From Dehalococcoidia bacterium (lineage in GTDB: Bacteria; Chloroflexota; Dehalococcoidia; JAENJB01), in the NCBI GenBank assembly GCA_030690705.1, contig JAUYGE010000179.1:1-8871 (forward strand): DNA of 8,871 nucleotides, written 5' to 3'. The notes under the pieces were generated by a model that saw nothing but the letters and a program-made list of their open reading frames with translations, did no database searches and had not been told where the DNA came from. A program made the translations under genes and the position numbers. Shown one piece after another: positions 7,102 through 8,871 of this stretch; within the stretch, counting starts at the first letter, position 1; each line of letters starts with the position of its first letter.

Positions 7102-8871
7102 ATGACCATTCAGATAAAGAAGCTGTTTGAACCCATCACTGTAGGCAACATCGAGATTAGAAACCGCACCCGTATCTCGGCCATGGCCATGGGTTATGCC
7201 GAGAATATGTTCGTTACCGACCGCCTCGTCGACTTCTATGCCGACAGGGCAAAGGGTGGCGCCGGCATCATCGGTATCGCCTCCACTGCCAGCCCCCTGT
7301 GGGAGCTCGTTCCCTTTGTCGGCGTCTGGCATGACAAGTTCATCCCCGGTCTTAAGAAGCTGTCAGACGCCATGCATGCTCACGGGGCGAAGACCTATGT
7401 TCAGGTTGGCGTCGGGTATGGCTGGGTCTTCACTCCTTATGGTGAGGTGGAGCTACCGACGCCATCCGGCGTTGCCCCGGTGCCTGAGGGCGCCCGCAAT
7501 CTTCCCTTCCGTCTGGGCACGCGAGGCCGGCAGAATGTGCAGTACAAAGCCACGACAGTGGCTGAAATCAAGCAAATCGTCGAGGGGTATGGCGATGCCG
7601 CCCGCAGGATCAGGGAGGCGGGCTTTGATGGCTTCGAGATCATGCTTGGCGCCGGCTATTACCTGTGTCACTGGCTTTCTCCGCTGACCAACAAGCGGAC
7701 CGACCAGTACGGCGGCTCTCTGGAAAACCGGATGAGAATGAGCGTCGAGATCATCGATAACATCAAGAAGAAGGCCGGCTCCGATTTCACCATCATGGTG
7801 AAGCTGGGTACTTCGGACCTCGTCATCGGCGGCGGCTATCACCTGGAGGATGCCAAGCAGATGGCGGCCATCCTGGAGAAGGCGGGCGCTGCCGGCTTCG
7901 ACCTGGTGCCTGGCTGGCATGAATCGGGCCATGTGGCCATGAACCGCTACGTGCCGGATGGCTCGTGGGTCTACCTGGCTGAGGAGATCAAGAAGGCGGT
8001 CAAGGTGCCGGTAGCCTCGGGCATGAGATTCGCCGACCCGATACTGGCTGAGAAGGCCCTCAGGGAGGGCAGGTGCGACCAGATCAACTGGGCCCGGCCG
8101 TTCATCGCTGACCCCGAGTACGTCAACAAGATTAAAGAGGGCAGGCTCGATGATATTCGTACCTGCATCGTCTGCAACAAGTGTGTCGAGACCGTTGACT
8201 CCATCGTCATCTGCAGTGTCAACGGCTTCGTGAGCCACGAGAATGAGTGGCACATAACTCCCGCCAAGAAGGCGAAGAACGTCGTGGTAGTGGGTGGCGG
8301 CCCAGCTGGCATGGAAGCCGCCAGGGTAGCCGCTATCCGCGGCCACAAGGTCACTCTCATTGAGAAGGAGAAGGAGCTCGGCGGGGCGCTCATACCCGGC
8401 GGCGTACCGCCATCCAAGTCGAAGGAGAACGGGTTCCGCGACTACCTGGTGGCCCAGGTGAAGAAGAACGCCAATATCACCCTGAAGCTTGGAGAGAAAG
8501 CCACGGTGGCATCCGTCCTGGCCCTCAAGCCCGATGCGGTGGTGGTGGCCAACGGCGCCGCACCGATTATCCCCGAGATACCGGGCCTCAGCTCCGAGCA
8601 TGTGGTCCATGCGCTGGACGTTCTCAATGGCAAGGCCAAGGTAGGTCACGAGGTAGTCATCATCGGCGGCGGCATGGTTGGCCTCGAGACCGCCGAGTAC
8701 CTGGTCTCTCTTGGCAAGAAGATAACCATTCTCGAGCTTCTGCCCCGAGCCGGGGTCGATGTAGGCCGCCTGACCCGCTGGAGTCTCATGGACGGTCTGG
8801 CCCGGGCGGGCGTGAAGATAGAGACCAAGATGGACACCAAGGAGATCACCTTCCGCGGTGTGAGGGCCAAC
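7102..8871 (+). CDS. FMN/Fe-S/FAD ene-reductase, 2,4-dienoyl-CoA reductase (FadH)-like, cut by the window edge
   Basis: A 590-codon open frame runs to the window edge; relatives are about 640-680 aa, so the C-terminus is missing. Domains in order: (1) an Old Yellow Enzyme TIM barrel, about 5-345, which binds FMN and reduces C=C bonds next to a carbonyl or thioester. It shows GFDGFEIMLGAGYY (174-187), LSPLTNKRTDQYGGSLENR (192-210) and GWHES (271-275). By alignment from memory, Tyr186 and His273 match the FadH catalytic pair. (2) An iron-sulfur motif, Cys355, Cys358, Cys361 and Cys371. (3) An FAD Rossmann motif VVVVGGGPAG (394-403). (4) An NAD(P) motif IIGGGMVG (520-527), with ILELLPR after it, whose Glu hints at NADH. 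The substrate may be an enoyl-CoA, 2-enoate or bile-acid-like enone and cannot be settled. ATG 7102 is preceded by AGGAG at 8 nt and a consensus promoter. Confidence 0.93.
   Translation, partial: MTIQIKKLFEPITVGNIEIRNRTRISAMAMGYAENMFVTDRLVDFYADRAKGGAGIIGIASTASPLWELVPFVGVWHDKFIPGLKKLSDAMHAHGAKTYVQVGVGYGWVFTPYGEVELPTPSGVAPVPEGARNLPFRLGTRGRQNVQYKATTVAEIKQIVEGYGDAARRIREAGFDGFEIMLGAGYYLCHWLSPLTNKRTDQYGGSLENRMRMSVEIIDNIKKKAGSDFTIMVKLGTSDLVIGGGYHLEDAKQMAAILEKAGAAGFDLVPGWHESGHVAMNRYVPDGSWVYLAEEIKKAVKVPVASGMRFADPILAEKALREGRCDQINWARPFIADPEYVNKIKEGRLDDIRTCIVCNKCVETVDSIVICSVNGFVSHENEWHITPAKKAKNVVVVGGGPAGMEAARVAAIRGHKVTLIEKEKELGGALIPGGVPPSKSKENGFRDYLVAQVKKNANITLKLGEKATVASVLALKPDAVVVANGAAPIIPEIPGLSSEHVVHALDVLNGKAKVGHEVVIIGGGMVGLETAEYLVSLGKKITILELLPRAGVDVGRLTRWSLMDGLARAGVKIETKMDTKEITFRGVRAN

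Noticed and set aside
7095..7130. 11-codon upstream frame overlapping the reductase start
   Set aside because: Its ATG is 1 nt from the AGGAG site, too close for that site; the only alternative is a weak AGG at 7085-7087. Translation from it is unproven.
7453..8649. 398-codon minus-strand frame
   Set aside because: It lies antisense to the reductase, whose barrel, cysteine and Rossmann motifs are continuous on the plus strand. Long antisense frames are expected where third positions are GC-rich.

Overview
The window looks bacterial: sigma-70-like promoters, strong Shine-Dalgarno sites, lipoprotein signal peptides and tightly packed genes. Two lipoproteins with low-complexity linkers after the lipid-anchored cysteine, a single-chain (alpha2) glycyl-tRNA synthetase with a zinc ribbon, an FMN/Fe-S/FAD ene-reductase and a palindromic repeat of the kind that yields spurious 'PEPVEG' peptides together suggest an uncultured Chloroflexota-like lineage, perhaps Dehalococcoidia. 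That placement is an inference with modest confidence.

Layout. Positions 1-206 hold no gene that can be supported. Positions 207-3197 (minus strand) are a two-gene ABC importer operon: a substrate-binding lipoprotein followed by a permease with two fused transport domains, resembling the ferric-iron/thiamine/polyamine group. A GC-rich hairpin lies between the two genes. The operon has a good promoter about 220 bp upstream of the first start codon; a near-perfect dyad sits inside that promoter, and the leader is long. No ATPase gene is visible. Diverging from the operon is a cyclophilin-type peptidyl-prolyl isomerase lipoprotein (3535-4122, plus). It ends 3 bp from the end of a convergent SbcD/Mre11-like nuclease gene (4126-5379, minus). 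The nuclease gene overlaps the end of the upstream glycyl-tRNA synthetase gene (5360-6733, minus), so the two probably form one transcript.

Positions 6734-7101 are a divergent control region. A promoter for glyS faces left, a consensus TTGACA-17-TATACT promoter faces right, and a 112-bp palindromic MITE-like repeat lies between them. The right-facing promoter drives a large oxidoreductase gene (7102 to the window end, incomplete): an Old Yellow Enzyme-type barrel, a four-cysteine iron-sulfur motif, then FAD and NAD(P) Rossmann motifs, as in 2,4-dienoyl-CoA/enoate reductases.

The genes do not form one pathway. They are a nutrient importer, a surface foldase, a translation plus DNA-repair pair, and the start of a reductase locus. 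No clearly new system is visible. The most unusual points are the promoter-embedded dyad and long leader of the importer, the SbcD gene coupled to glyS without a visible sbcC, the repeat between two divergent promoters, and the altered cysteine spacing of the reductase.
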